A stretch of DNA of 64,000 nucleotides, from positions 160,807 through 224,806 of the forward strand of contig CBDCLG010000013.1 of the NCBI GenBank assembly GCA_965218625.1, read 5' to 3'. The notes beneath the pieces are model-generated. The model searched no databases. It was not told the origin of the DNA and saw nothing but the letters and a program-made list of their open reading frames with translations. Source of the DNA: Bin5 sp965218625 (GTDB lineage Bacteria; Chloroflexota; Anaerolineae; Caldilineales; Caldilineaceae). Position 1 is the stretch's first letter, and the number at the start of each line of letters is the position of its first letter. This document shows positions 7,845-17,011 of this stretch, in pieces. Both the position numbers and the translations under genes were made by a program.

Positions 7845-9025
7845 TGCCCCAAAAACGGACCAAAAGCTAAGGTGTATAATGGACGACACCGAGCCTGTGG
7901 AGGGGCAGCTACGATGGTCAAGAAACGGCGGCGATTCCGGGGTTTCGGAGGTGATGAAGGCAGCAAGACGTTAGCCCGAGTGAACACGAGATTCATGCCA
8001 ACATTATAGGGCTGGAAGCGGCAACTGTTGGCGCGGGCCCAGGGTCTTCGCCCGCAATGGCGAGCGCAAGCAACGGCTTCGAGGCACAGGAAGCAGAGCT
8101 CTATGAACAGATGGCGGCAGCCCGCCCTTGCGGATCGGGCGGCTCAAGATGGAATGAGTGGCTGAAAAAGATCCTGTGAGAGACGGGAATGGTTGATAGC
8201 CAGCATGCGACCCTGAGCGTACGGCGGCAGTGCGAACTGCTCGGGCTCAGTCGCTCCTCCTTCTAACACCGGTTCCGAGTTAGCGCTGAACCTGCATGAT
8301 GCGCCTGTTCCAGCGGTCGGTCTGCCGCATTGATGAGCAGTACTTGCGCACACTTCTATGGCTGGCGCATTGATGGTCGCTTATCTTCTATGCCGTCAAT
8401 GGCAAGCCGGGTCAGACGGTTGATGCGGGCGATGGGCATTCAAGCCATCTGACGAAGCCGCAGTTCTCCGGGGGGCACAAGCGCTATCCCTACCTGTTGC
8501 AATCTGCCGATTACGCATGTCAACCAGGTCTGGAGTGCAGACATCTATGTGCCGCTGCTGCGTGGCTTCATGTACCTGGTCGCTGTCATCGACTGGCACA
8601 GTCGCTACGTGCTTGCCTGGCAGCTTTCCAACACCTTGGACGGCATCTTCTGTCTCGATGCCCTGCGTCAGGCACTCAGCAAAGGTCGACCCAAGATCTC
8701 CAATACCGACCAGGGCGGTTCACGGCCGAAAGCCTGCCTGCTCGCAGCCGACACGAGTCAGCATGGATGGCCGCGGCCCGCGCTCGACAACGTCTTCTGT
8801 CGAACGCCTATGGCGACGAGCGATGAAATAGCGGAACATCTATCCCGAAGAGTATGACACGGTGCGTCAGCTGCACGCTGCTGACCGCCTATTTCGACTT
8901 CTACAACCATGAGAGAAGGCATCAAAGTCTCAACTATCGGCCGGTCGGAAGGCACTTCGTGCTCTGTTCAAGCCGGCCGCATTGCGCACCTTATTTTTCG
9001 TAGTTCGTGGTCTAACGATTGGGGA
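7845..9025 (+). mobile_element. Decayed IS3-family insertion sequence
   Basis: Both OrfA- and OrfB-type transposase parts are recognisable on the plus strand but broken by several frameshifts and stops. MVKKRRRF at 7912 resembles an OrfA start; 'ELYEQ' and 'GRLKME' segments lie at 8090-8160; 'TLSVRRQCELLGLSRSSF' is near 8210-8265. The DDE catalytic core is at 8535-8710 ('GFMYLVAVIDWHSRYVLAW' and 'ISNTDQG'); 'FYNHERRHQSLNY' is near 8897-8940. Candidate inverted ends are TGCCCCAAAAACGGACC (7845-7861) and an imperfect counterpart at 9009-9025. It inserted into the MalF-type permease gene. The element cannot make an active transposase. Confidence 0.85.
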
Positions 9026-9293
9026 CGTTCGCATCGACGACCCAATCACCCTTGTATATCGTCTTTGGCCCAAATTCGAACTCGACCCAGAATACGAAAA
9101 ACTCTTAGTCTCAAATTGAACTCACTTTAGGTTGCAGAACTTCAATTCTACCAGCTTGTTAAGGTGCGAATTCAGGTTAATCAGATAATCTGAATGGCGA
9201 CGGGGATGAAGCACTGGCCGAGACAGATGCTGTATGTGGCTGTACGTTACCTTATTTTTCCCATTTCGCGGCCTAAGGGTAGAACAAGTCTGA

Positions 9294-10343
9294 TTGAGCA
9301 TAAACTGCCTTAGTGGGCGTACAGGAGAGGAAGAGGATGGAGCAGGACATTTGGGGAGGGAAAGCAAGAAACGCAAGACGCGTCGGGAGATATTCCTGGA
9401 GCGGATGGATGGTCTGATTCCGTGGCGTCAGCTGGAAGCGCGTATCCGGCCGCACTATCCCAAGGCGGGACGCGGCCGGCGGCCGTATCCGTTGTCGGTG
9501 ATGCTGCGCATCTACTGTGTGCAGTTGTTCTACAACCTGAGCGATCCGGGCATGGAGGATATGCTCTACGCGGTCGAGTCGGTGCGACGGTTTGTGGGGC
9601 TGCGGTTGTCGGGTGCGCTGCCGGACGAGACGACGATACTGAACTTTCGTCATCTGCTGGCGAGACACGAGTTGGGGTCGGTTCTATTGGAGGAGATCAA
9701 TCGTCATCTGGAGTCGCAGGGAGTGCGGTTGCGGGAGGGAACGATCATCGATGCCAGCATCATCGAGGCGCCGTCGACGACGAAGAATCGCGCGCGGCGA
9801 CGCGACCCTGAGATGCATCAGACGAAGAAGGGGAATCAGTGGCATTTTGGGATGAAGCTGCATATCGGCGCCGACGCTGAGACGGGAATCGTACATAGCG
9901 TGGCGACGACAGCGGCGAACGTGCATGACGTGACCGTGGCGTCGCGCCTGTTGCACGGAGGCGAGAAGGAGGTGTGGGGCGACGCTGGCTATCAGGGCGT
10001 GGCCAAGCGGGCGGAGATGCGGGCGCTGGATGTAGAGTGGCATGTGGCGCTGAGGCCTGGGCGACGGCGGCAACTGCCGTCTGAAAGCGAGGAGGCGTTG
10101 GCCGAGAAGCGTAAGGCGTCGGTCAGAGCAAAGGTGGAGCTTCCGTTCCTGCAGGTGAAGCGGCGCTTCGGCTATGCCAAGGTGCGCTATCGCGGCCTGG
10201 CCAAGAACACGCAACGGCTGACGTTTCTGCTGGGGCTGGCCAACTTGATGACAGCCGATTTGCCACTTGGCGGTGTGACAAAGGGAGTCGTGCGCCGCAA
10301 TCACTTTGATAGCGACGACAGGCCCGCCGCCGAGCCGTTTTGA
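9294..10343 (+). CDS. IS5-family transposase
   Basis: 349 residues from a TTG start. The start is uncertain: the family usually begins shortly before the 'KKRKTRREIFL' segment at 25-35. The DDE residues are visible as Asp153 (IDASII), Asp230 (WGDAGYQG) and Glu282 (KVELPF). The sequence 'RDPEMHQTKKGNQWHFGMK' at 170-188 is characteristic of the IS5 group. The frame is open throughout, so the enzyme may be functional. I could not find convincing terminal inverted repeats or a target duplication. It lies between a dead IS3 element and a dead sugar dehydrogenase gene. Confidence 0.93.
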   Translation: MSINCLSGRTGEEEDGAGHLGRESKKRKTRREIFLERMDGLIPWRQLEARIRPHYPKAGRGRRPYPLSVMLRIYCVQLFYNLSDPGMEDMLYAVESVRRFVGLRLSGALPDETTILNFRHLLARHELGSVLLEEINRHLESQGVRLREGTIIDASIIEAPSTTKNRARRRDPEMHQTKKGNQWHFGMKLHIGADAETGIVHSVATTAANVHDVTVASRLLHGGEKEVWGDAGYQGVAKRAEMRALDVEWHVALRPGRRRQLPSESEEALAEKRKASVRAKVELPFLQVKRRFGYAKVRYRGLAKNTQRLTFLLGLANLMTADLPLGGVTKGVVRRNHFDSDDRPAAEPF

Positions 10344-10429
10344 GGCGCAAACAGGCTTGCCTCAGCACGGCAACTGCCTGCTGACTTACGAAAATCTTCG
10401 CTTCCCCCACCATTCATCTCAATAGCATG

Positions 10430-11856
10430 TGGACTTGTTCAGCCATTCCCAAGGCTGATCCACACGGTAGATGTTCCTGTCGAGCGGCCTGTGGCGATAT
10501 TGCGCCGTCTTGGCCGCGCCCGATGCTGCTGATTCGTTCTATTGTCGCGATGCGGTTCGACCATCCAGCCGCTGCTCGCTGGCGCAGCTCCCAGAGTAGA
10601 CCGGGCACGTAAATATAGTAGAGACGAACTGTCTACGGTGCCGCCCACATGGCGACGGCGTGTGAATAGTCAACGGGAAGGTCGGAGGGTTCTGCCTGCT
10701 GGGCCTGATTTCGAGGTAGGGCAGCGGCCCATTGGATGGCCAGCCGTAGTTTTGGCCGCCTGTGCTGATCGCCGGCTGAAACTTGATCGGTCGTGGCCTG
10801 ACCGGTGTCGGGGATGTAGAGAGCGCCAGGATGGCGAAAGCGATGCCCCATGGATTGCGGCAAGAGTGCCCATATTTCCGGGCGCGTATCCCTTGGCATC
10901 TACAAAATTGCCGGGCGGGATGCCGACGGGATGACGCCGGATTCAACATCGATGCGCAGAATTTTGCCTAGCAAGCTGCCAGGGTCTTGCGCGTTTGTAT
11001 TCACGTCTGGCAGGTTCAACACGTTGCCATCGCCGACGGCGATGTAGAGGTGTCGATCGAGCGGCCCAAATGCGAGCGTTCTATGGAATGAGTTCCCCCT
11101 GGCTGGTATGCCAAAACCTTGCTCGCTTCGGGGTCGGCTATGTCTGTCGTCCGGCAGAGAAGCGGCTAACTGTATTTTGGTCGGTGACATAGCTGACGTA
11201 GAAATGGCCGTTTTTGGTGTAGGAAAAGGCCAATCCGAGGCCGCCGTGATATGATGCCGACCCGTGTCGATATGTCAGCAGTTTCGGCGAGAATGCCATC
11301 TTTGACAACGCGGATTCGCCCCTTCTTTTCCACGACGAAAAGGCGGCCCCTGTCGTTGTCGTTCATACGGGATCTGAGAGACTTGCACCGACATTTCGCA
11401 GCTGGAACCATAATGCGAAGCTCGCGGATGACCCAGCCTTCGGTCTTGGTGGTGAGGATGCGGAGGTTGTCGACAGGTTGGGTAGCGATTTTAAGAGAGG
11501 GTTCCGTCGGCGGAGTGGTCGATGTCTGAAGCGGTGCCAGACGGCGGTTTTGCCGCGTTTGGCTGTGATATGACTGGCGGGGCCGGGCCGGATTTGTGCG
11601 AGACCAGCTCGATCTTGTAGACATGCGGCGCTGACGGGAAATCGACTTCTAACCACTCGGGGGGCGTAGTTGTCGGCGGACCACCAGGTGGCGATGTCGT
11701 TGTCGACGGCCTTGCGCATATTCCAGCGTGTCGGAGACTGTTGCGTCCCCTGCTGGCGATGTTGGCGTAGCTGGTGGCTAGGGGGGCGTGGCCGGCCTGT
11801 GGGGCGCAGGCGGTAAGAAGGATGCGCGAAGGCGATGAGAAGTGTTTTAGCTCCAT
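10430..11856 (-). pseudogene. Decayed lipoprotein: F5/8-type-C-like region plus PQQ-type glucose/sorbosone dehydrogenase
   Basis: The product is spread over all three minus frames. A lipoprotein-type start with 'ILLTACAPQ' lies near 11820. A discoidin-like stretch follows ('AVDNDIATWWSADNYAP', then 'EWLEVDFPSAPHVYKIELV' in another frame) around 11590-11730. Then come the opening of a sugar dehydrogenase propeller ('RLFVVEKKGRIRVVKDG', about 11280-11340), 'HLYIAVGDG' and 'AQDPGSLLGKILRIDV' (about 10960-11060), and a 'NPW... NYGWP' segment (10740-10870). At least four frameshifts are needed, so no functional enzyme is made. An intact ancestor would have oxidised sugars outside the cytoplasm. 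The IS5 transposase gene ends about 90 nt beyond the 3' end. Confidence 0.8.
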
Positions 11857-12470
11857 CTGGCCGGCTTGGGTCGAGGCCGGTGTTTGCCGTTCTGTGCCCG
11901 CTTGTGGCCGTCGTGTTGGTTGTGGCAGCGCTGGCAGCGGGCGGCGAGGTTGAGCGCGGCGTTATTGGCCGGGTTGTGGTCGAGGTGCGCCACAGTCAGG
12001 ACGACGCGGCTGCCGGTGAGAGGGTGCGGCTTATGGTTGTGGGCGGCGCACCATTCGCACCTGTTTCCGGCGCGTCGAGATACGGCGCGAGATTTCGTCC
12101 CAGTTGAGGCGGTATAGGGGGCGGGGCTCTGGATGGATGGGGATGGGGCTATTCCTCTTCGAGCCATCTGTGCGGCGAATTCGTCGTCGTCGTAGCGGGC
12201 GCGCACCTTCACGATGTAGCGCACGTCGTCCAGGCTGGTGACCGGATTGGTCGTGGCGAAGGCATTGCCCGAAAGGTCGGTCCAGGTCTTGAATCTCTCG
12301 CCGTCACGCGCCCAGACCAGGCGGTAGTCTACCGGCGTCTCCGTCGTCACGTCCCAGGTTATCTCGAACTCGCCGGGCTGGCTGCTCTGCAGCGCCAGGT
12401 TATGGATCGCCTTCACGTCCTCCTGCGCCGACGCATCGTCCACCACCGACAGCAGCGCAAGACATACCAT
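11847..12470 (-). CDS. Chimeric reading frame: FN3-like secreted segment joined to an HNH-endonuclease-like domain
   Basis: 207 codons. Residues 1-16 resemble the end of a signal peptide (ALLSVVDDASAQ), and 17-100 read as a fibronectin-III-like strand pattern ('EFEITWDVTTETPVDYRLVW'). From about 130, a zinc-HNH motif follows: CEWC, HPLTGS, VVLTVAHLDHNP, NL and CQRCH, as in small HNH nucleases. Just before CEWC another frame reads 'YRLNWDEISRRIS', the usual lead-in of that HNH family, so the HNH part has suffered a frameshift and the continuous frame is probably accidental. Treat it as a gene-remnant fusion and not a working secreted nuclease. It adjoins the decayed dehydrogenase lipoprotein. 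Confidence 0.55.
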   Translation of the reverse strand: MVCLALLSVVDDASAQEDVKAIHNLALQSSQPGEFEITWDVTTETPVDYRLVWARDGERFKTWTDLSGNAFATTNPVTSLDDVRYIVKVRARYDDDEFAAQMARRGIAPSPSIQSPAPYTASTGTKSRAVSRRAGNRCEWCAAHNHKPHPLTGSRVVLTVAHLDHNPANNAALNLAARCQRCHNQHDGHKRAQNGKHRPRPKPARWS

Positions 12471-13240
12471 CAGCAGCGCCGCCGCCAGCTAAGCGAAAAG
12501 GACTTAGGAAAACCATCCGCTTTCTGCCAAGCCGCTCATTGCCTTGCTCCGAATTCCCCTCCCCATCTGGAGTCGAACGCGCCCCCGCTCCTCGCGGCAG
12601 TACCCAGCAGGGATTCCTGGCCAAATCTTTGCCACTGCAGAGAACGGGTCATCGCGGTCGAAAACGCGGCCGCGAGCCGCGACTTACATTGCCTGTCCCG
12701 CGGCGAATTCGACCGCCTGCGTCAAACCGGCCTCGACCCGGCCGACGCTGTAAACTGAACTGTCGAGGAGTAAAGAGGCTGCCGCTGCCGCACGAAACAC
12801 GCTCTCCCGGGCGGAAGAGCAGGGCCTACGTTCAGGACCATGTACTGAAGGGCAAAGGGCGAATATGTGACCGGAAACTCGTCGCTGAAGGGCCATGTGG
12901 CGCGTGTCTTCGGAAGACGACAATGATTGCCAGTCACAATTATATCATGACGATGGGATTATAAACTCGGTCAGCGAAGGGTTGTCAAGTCAATTTCTCG
13001 CTGCGGGCGCCAAATTATGCCGCCGCCAGCAAGACTGCCACCGAATTGCTATCAATTTGAGCCATTTTGTCACGCCATTGTCATACTAAACTCTTTGTAA
13101 GGTTGCCCGCTCGAACTTCTGATAGCTTCGGATGGCGTCGGTCCGCACGCATTGCGCTCGCCGAACCTGGCGGCCCGGTGGCATCTGGTGCGGTGGCACA
13201 GGGTCGCAATGACGCCACACTCGGCGGGGGGAGAACATGA

Positions 13241-13311
13241 GGGGGGCGTAGCGGGGGGAGTCCCCCCGCACAAGGGAGGGCCGTCAGGCCCGACCGTCCA
13301 AACTGCAGTGG
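13241..13311. repeat. Palindromic dispersed repeat, copy A
   Basis: Core is the perfect palindrome GCGGGGGGAGTCCCCCCGC (13251-13269, 9-base arms), then ACAAGGGAGGG, then a conserved tail reading GGCCCGACCGTCCA and CTGCAGTGG. The same order occurs in copies B and C. Confidence 0.85.
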
Positions 13312-13520
13312 AAAGTTGCCAGTGGCCAGTTGCAAGGAACTGCAGGGGGCGATGCTCTCCGGTCGAACGCGCGAGCGGCGGGGGACGCGCAGACACGGCC
13401 GAGTAGGCACGCGGCGGGTTGGCGACACGCTGGAATCGCGCAGGCACGGTGGCGGGGCGACGGGCCGCCGGTTGCAAAGGGCTACATTAGAACCCACAAC
13501 CGGCGAGTGGAGTGGTGTCA

Positions 13521-13590
13521 AGGTGGGCGTTGCGGGGGGAGTCCCCCACACAGGGGAGGGACGCAGGCCCGACCGTCCAGAACGGCAGGA
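13521..13590. repeat. Palindromic dispersed repeat, copy B (degenerate right arm)
   Basis: Same layout as copy A: GCGGGGGGA and GTCCCCC arms, but the right arm reads ...CCCCCACAC so the palindrome is imperfect. The tail GGCCCGACCGTCCAGAAC is conserved. Confidence 0.82.
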
Positions 13591-13699
13591 ACTGCCGCAA
13601 CTCGTAACGGCCGAAACTCGAAACTCGGACTGCAACGTCAAGGGCTAAATCTACGAATTTGCGCGAATCTTCACGACGAACGGCAACTGCGGGTTGTGT

Positions 13700-13771
13700 C
13701 AGGGGGGCGTTGCGGGGGGAGTCCCCCCGCACAAGGGAGAGCCGAAGGCCCGACCGTCCAGAACTGCAGTG
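13700..13771. repeat. Palindromic dispersed repeat, copy C
   Basis: Perfect 19-base palindrome identical to that of copy A, followed by ACAAGGGAG, GGCCCGACCGTCCAGAAC and TGCAGTGG. Spacing between copies is irregular (about 280 and 180 bases) with no unique-spacer pattern, so this is a dispersed element and not a CRISPR array. Confidence 0.85.
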
Positions 13772-13864
13772 GATTAGGGGACAGGAGTTGAGGGGAGTGG
13801 GCGCGATGGGCGTCTGAGTGCTATACGAATCTCATATTGGGGGATGGGGCCGGTGCGGTTGGGT

Positions 13865-15508
13865 TCAGGCGTAGGATTCGAGTGGAGGGCAGGCGCAGAC
13901 GAGGTTGCGGTCGCCGTAGGTGTTGTCGATGCGGGCGACGGCGGGCCAGAATTTGTTGTCGCGCACCCAGGCGGCGGGAAAGGCGGCGGTCTCGCGGCTG
14001 TAGGCGCGGGTCCATTCGTCGCCGGCGACGAGGGCTGCTGTGTGGGGCGCGTGGTGGAGGGGGGAGTCGATGGGGCTGACGGCGCCTTGCTGGACGGCCT
14101 GGATTTCGGCGCGGATGGCGAGCATGGCATCGCAGAAGCGGTCCAGCTCGGCCTTGGACTCGCTCTCGGTTGGCTCGATCATGAGGGTCCCGGCGACGGG
14201 GAAGGACATGGTGGGCGCGTGGAAGCCGAAGTCCATGAGGCGTTTGGCGATGTCGTCGACCTGGAGGCCGTGGTCTTTGAGGAAGCGGGTGTCGATGATG
14301 CATTCGTGGGCGACACGGCCCTGGGCGCCCTTATAGAGGACGGGGTAGGCGTCCTGCAGGCGGGCGGCGATGTAGTTGGCGTTGAGGATCGCGATGCGTG
14401 TGGCTTCGGTCAGGCCGCCGGCGCCCATCATGGCGATGTAGGCGTAGGAGATGGGGAGGATGCTGGCGCTGCCCCAGGGCGCGGCCGACACGGCGCCGAT
14501 GGCGTGGGCTCCGCCGCTGGAGGGCACGACGGAGTGGCCGGGCAGGAAGGGGGCGAGGTGTTCGGCGACGCCGATGGGTCCCATGCCGGGGCCGCCGCCG
14601 CCGTGGGGGATGCAGAATGTCTTGTGCAGGTTGAGATGGCAGACGTCGGCGCCCATATCGCCGGGCCGGCAGAGGCCGACCTGTGCGTTCATGTTGGCTC
14701 CGTCCATGTAGACCTGGCCGCCGTGCTCGTGGATCAGTTGGCAGATTTCGACGATGGCCTCTTCGAAGACGCCGTGGGTGCTGGGGTAGGTGACCATGAG
14801 CGCGGCGAGGCGGTCGCTGTGCTGTTCGGCCCTGGCGCGCAGGTCATCGACGTCGATGTTGCCGTTTTCGTCGCAGCGGACGACCACGACCTTCATGCCG
14901 GCCATGACGGCGCTGGCGGGATTGGTGCCGTGGGCGGAGGAGGGGATGAGGCAGACGTCGCGATGGTGGTGGCCGCGGCTGTGGTGGAAGGCGCGAATGA
15001 CAAGGAGGCCGGCATACTCGCCCTGTGAGCCGGCATTGGGCTGAAAGGAGATGGCAGCGAAACCGGTGATCTCTTCGAGGGCGCGGGCGAGGCGGTCGAA
15101 GAGGATACGGTAGCCGCCGGCCTGGTCGGGGGGCGCGAAGGGATGGAGGCCGCCGAATTCGGGCCAGGTGACGGGGAGCATTTCGGCGGTGGCGTTCAGC
15201 TTCATAGTGCAGGAGCCGAGCGGGATCATCGAGTGGGCGAGTGAGAGGTCGCGGTTCTGCAGCCTGGTGATGTAGCGGAGCATCTCGGATTCCGACTTCA
15301 TGGAATTGAAGATGGGGTGGGTGAGGAAGGGGCTGGTGCGGGCAAAGGCGGGCGGGTACTGCAGGTTGACGGCCTCGGCCAGGGCGGCGATGTCGGCGTC
15401 GGCGGGATGGGCTTGCCCGTCAAGGGTGGCGGGGGCGGGCGGCGGCGGTTCGTGTGCGCCGAAGATTTCGATCAGCGAGCGCAGTTCAGGCAACGGTTGT
15501 TTTCTCAT
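13865..15508 (-). CDS. gcvP: Glycine dehydrogenase (decarboxylating), C-terminal part of a frameshifted gcvP
   Basis: This frame carries the second half of the P-protein. The pyridoxal-phosphate lysine is in 'NLHKTFCIPHGGGGPGMGP', preceded by 'VYMDGANMNAQVGL', which is the strongest family signature. The segment 'ELRSLIEIFG' continues directly from the 'VGVSLDEKTTV' that ends the N-terminal frame, so the two were one chain of about 1,015 residues. An ATG at 15508 overlaps the stop of the N-terminal frame by 23 nt and could restart translation, but no ribosome-binding site precedes it. The enzyme decarboxylates glycine and loads the aminomethyl group on GcvH. No gcvT or gcvH lies in the window. 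Confidence 0.85.
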   Translation of the reverse strand: MRKQPLPELRSLIEIFGAHEPPPPAPATLDGQAHPADADIAALAEAVNLQYPPAFARTSPFLTHPIFNSMKSESEMLRYITRLQNRDLSLAHSMIPLGSCTMKLNATAEMLPVTWPEFGGLHPFAPPDQAGGYRILFDRLARALEEITGFAAISFQPNAGSQGEYAGLLVIRAFHHSRGHHHRDVCLIPSSAHGTNPASAVMAGMKVVVVRCDENGNIDVDDLRARAEQHSDRLAALMVTYPSTHGVFEEAIVEICQLIHEHGGQVYMDGANMNAQVGLCRPGDMGADVCHLNLHKTFCIPHGGGGPGMGPIGVAEHLAPFLPGHSVVPSSGGAHAIGAVSAAPWGSASILPISYAYIAMMGAGGLTEATRIAILNANYIAARLQDAYPVLYKGAQGRVAHECIIDTRFLKDHGLQVDDIAKRLMDFGFHAPTMSFPVAGTLMIEPTESESKAELDRFCDAMLAIRAEIQAVQQGAVSPIDSPLHHAPHTAALVAGDEWTRAYSRETAAFPAAWVRDNKFWPAVARIDNTYGDRNLVCACPPLESYA

Positions 15509-16904
15509 CGAGCGAGACGCCGACGGCGCCGTCCTGGTAGAGACGCAGGTTGATGCGGTGGGCGTGCGCGGCCTGTTGCAAGGCCTCCTGGCTGCGTGGG
15601 CCGCTCTCGATTTTGAATGTGTCGAAGAGGGGGTCTTCGTCCGGCTGGCTGAGCCGGTAGCCCACTTTCTTGAGCGCAGCGGCGAGGATGGCGGTGAGGA
15701 GCTGAAGGCGGCGGGCGAGGCGGGTGAGGCCTTCGGGGCCGTGGTAGACGGCATACATTGAGGCCATGATGGCCAGTAGGACCTGTGCGGTGCAGATATT
15801 GCTGGTAGCCTTGTCGCGGCGGATGTGCTGCTCGCGCGTTTGGAGGGCAAGGCGGAGGGCGGGGCTGCCCTGTGCGTCCTGCGAGACCCCTACGAGCCTG
15901 CCGGGCATCTGGCGTTTGAGGGTGTCGCGCGTGGCCATGAAAGCGGCGTGGGGGCCGCCGTATCCCATGGGTACGCCGAAGCGCTGTGCGCTGCCGACGG
16001 CGATGTCGGCGCCCCATTCGCCGGGGGGCGTCAGCAGGGTGAGGGCGAGGAGGTCGGTGGCGACGACGACGAGGGCGCCGACGGCGTGGGCTTGCTGGAC
16101 GATATCGCGGAAGTCGCTGATTGTGCCCTCGGTGTCGGGGTATTGCAGGAGCAGGCCGAAAGTCTGGTCGTCGCAACGGAAGCGGCGGTGGTCGCCGACG
16201 ACGACGCGGTAGCCGAGCGGTTCGGCGCGGGTACGGACCGTGTCGATGGTCTGCGGGTGACAGGTCTCGGAGACGAAGAAGGCATTGCCCGGGGCGTTCC
16301 GTTTCTGGGCCCGTTTGCACATCATCATGGCTTCGGCGGCGGCGGTGGCTTCGTCGAGCAGGGAGGCGTTGGCGATGTCGAGAGCGGTGAGGTCGCTGAC
16401 CATGGTCTGGAAGTTGAGGAGGGCTTCGAGCCGGCCCTGGGCGATCTCGGCCTGGTAGGGTGTGTATTGGGTGTACCAGCCGGGGTTTTCGAGGATGTTG
16501 CGCAGGATGACGGGTGGGGTGATGGTGTCGTAGTAGCCGATGCCTATAAAGGAGCGGAAGAGCTGGTTGTGCGAGGCGATTTCGGCCATTTCGGCGAGTA
16601 CGTCGGATTCCGGACGCGACCCCGGGAGTGCGAGCGAACGCTGGACGCGAATCTGCGGGGGAATGGTTTGATCTATCAGCTTGTCGAGGGAATTCAGGCT
16701 GATAGTTTCCAGCATCGCCCGTACTTCGCCGGGGTCGGGCCCGAGGTGGCGTTGGACGAAGGAGTCGGTGCGCTGCAGCAGACCGGTATTGTCGTCGAGG
16801 GTTGGGGCGAGTCCGTCGATCTTGTCGGGACGGCCATCGCTGCCGGCGGCGCTGCGGCCGTTGGGGTCGGGTGTTACGGGCTTTGCCTGCACTGGGGCTC
16901 TCAT
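15486..16904 (-). CDS. gcvP: Glycine dehydrogenase (decarboxylating), N-terminal part of a frameshifted gcvP
   Basis: 472 codons. The start at 16904 is set by GGAGGAG 6 nt upstream and by the riboswitch, which excludes upstream starts. 'DSFVQRHLGP' and 'FRSFIGIGYYDTITPPVI' near residues 35-100 are classic GcvP N-terminal signatures, and 'YTQYTPYQAEIAQGRLE' follows. The frame stops at 15486 within 'VGVSLDEKTTVA', where single-chain P-proteins continue. One extra T in the codon after GCC explains the break. The length (472) and the end point do not match true GcvPA subunits of about 450 residues that end in a domain boundary, so a frameshift or sequencing error is likelier than a natural split. 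Confidence 0.85.
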   Translation of the reverse strand: MRAPVQAKPVTPDPNGRSAAGSDGRPDKIDGLAPTLDDNTGLLQRTDSFVQRHLGPDPGEVRAMLETISLNSLDKLIDQTIPPQIRVQRSLALPGSRPESDVLAEMAEIASHNQLFRSFIGIGYYDTITPPVILRNILENPGWYTQYTPYQAEIAQGRLEALLNFQTMVSDLTALDIANASLLDEATAAAEAMMMCKRAQKRNAPGNAFFVSETCHPQTIDTVRTRAEPLGYRVVVGDHRRFRCDDQTFGLLLQYPDTEGTISDFRDIVQQAHAVGALVVVATDLLALTLLTPPGEWGADIAVGSAQRFGVPMGYGGPHAAFMATRDTLKRQMPGRLVGVSQDAQGSPALRLALQTREQHIRRDKATSNICTAQVLLAIMASMYAVYHGPEGLTRLARRLQLLTAILAAALKKVGYRLSQPDEDPLFDTFKIESGPRSQEALQQAAHAHRINLRLYQDGAVGVSLDEKTTVA

Positions 16905-16981
16905 TATGTTCTCCTCCGGTCTGCGCTTCGGTTCCGGCGTTCTCTTGCGGTGGCGACGCGCCGGCAGCGGTGCACTTGGAA

Positions 16982-17011
16982 AGAAAAACGGGCATTCAAA
17001 ATGAATGCCCG
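16982..17011 (-). terminator. Intrinsic terminator of the glycine riboswitch (expression platform)
   Basis: On the minus strand, a 10-bp perfect stem (CGGGCATTCA / TGAATGCCCG, arms 17002-17011 and 16989-16998) with a 3-base loop is followed by GUUUUUCUU. It sits directly after aptamer 2 and before the gcvP ribosome-binding site. The arrangement suggests control by premature termination relieved by glycine. Confidence 0.88.

Larger units (their letters stand above)
12480..13860. other. Non-coding interval of about 1.4 kb with dispersed palindromic repeats
   Basis: No open frame here carries a recognisable domain, and overlapping short frames on both strands are GC artefacts. The first half (12480-13080) contains nothing I can identify. 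The second half holds three copies of a palindromic element, listed separately, and heptad-like tracts at 13314-13334 (AGTTGCC, AGTGGCC, AGTTGCA) and 13612-13630 (CGAAACT repeated). It separates the decayed mobile zone from gcvP. Confidence 0.6.

Noticed and set aside
13241..13771. CRISPR array or tandem repeat
   Set aside because: Only three copies, about 70 bases each, at unequal distances of about 280 and 180 bases, with no cas genes.
13865..16904. Natural two-subunit gcvPA and gcvPB
   Set aside because: The break lies inside a conserved block of single-chain P-proteins and a single base restores one frame; no ribosome-binding site precedes the second start. Kept as a possibility in the findings.
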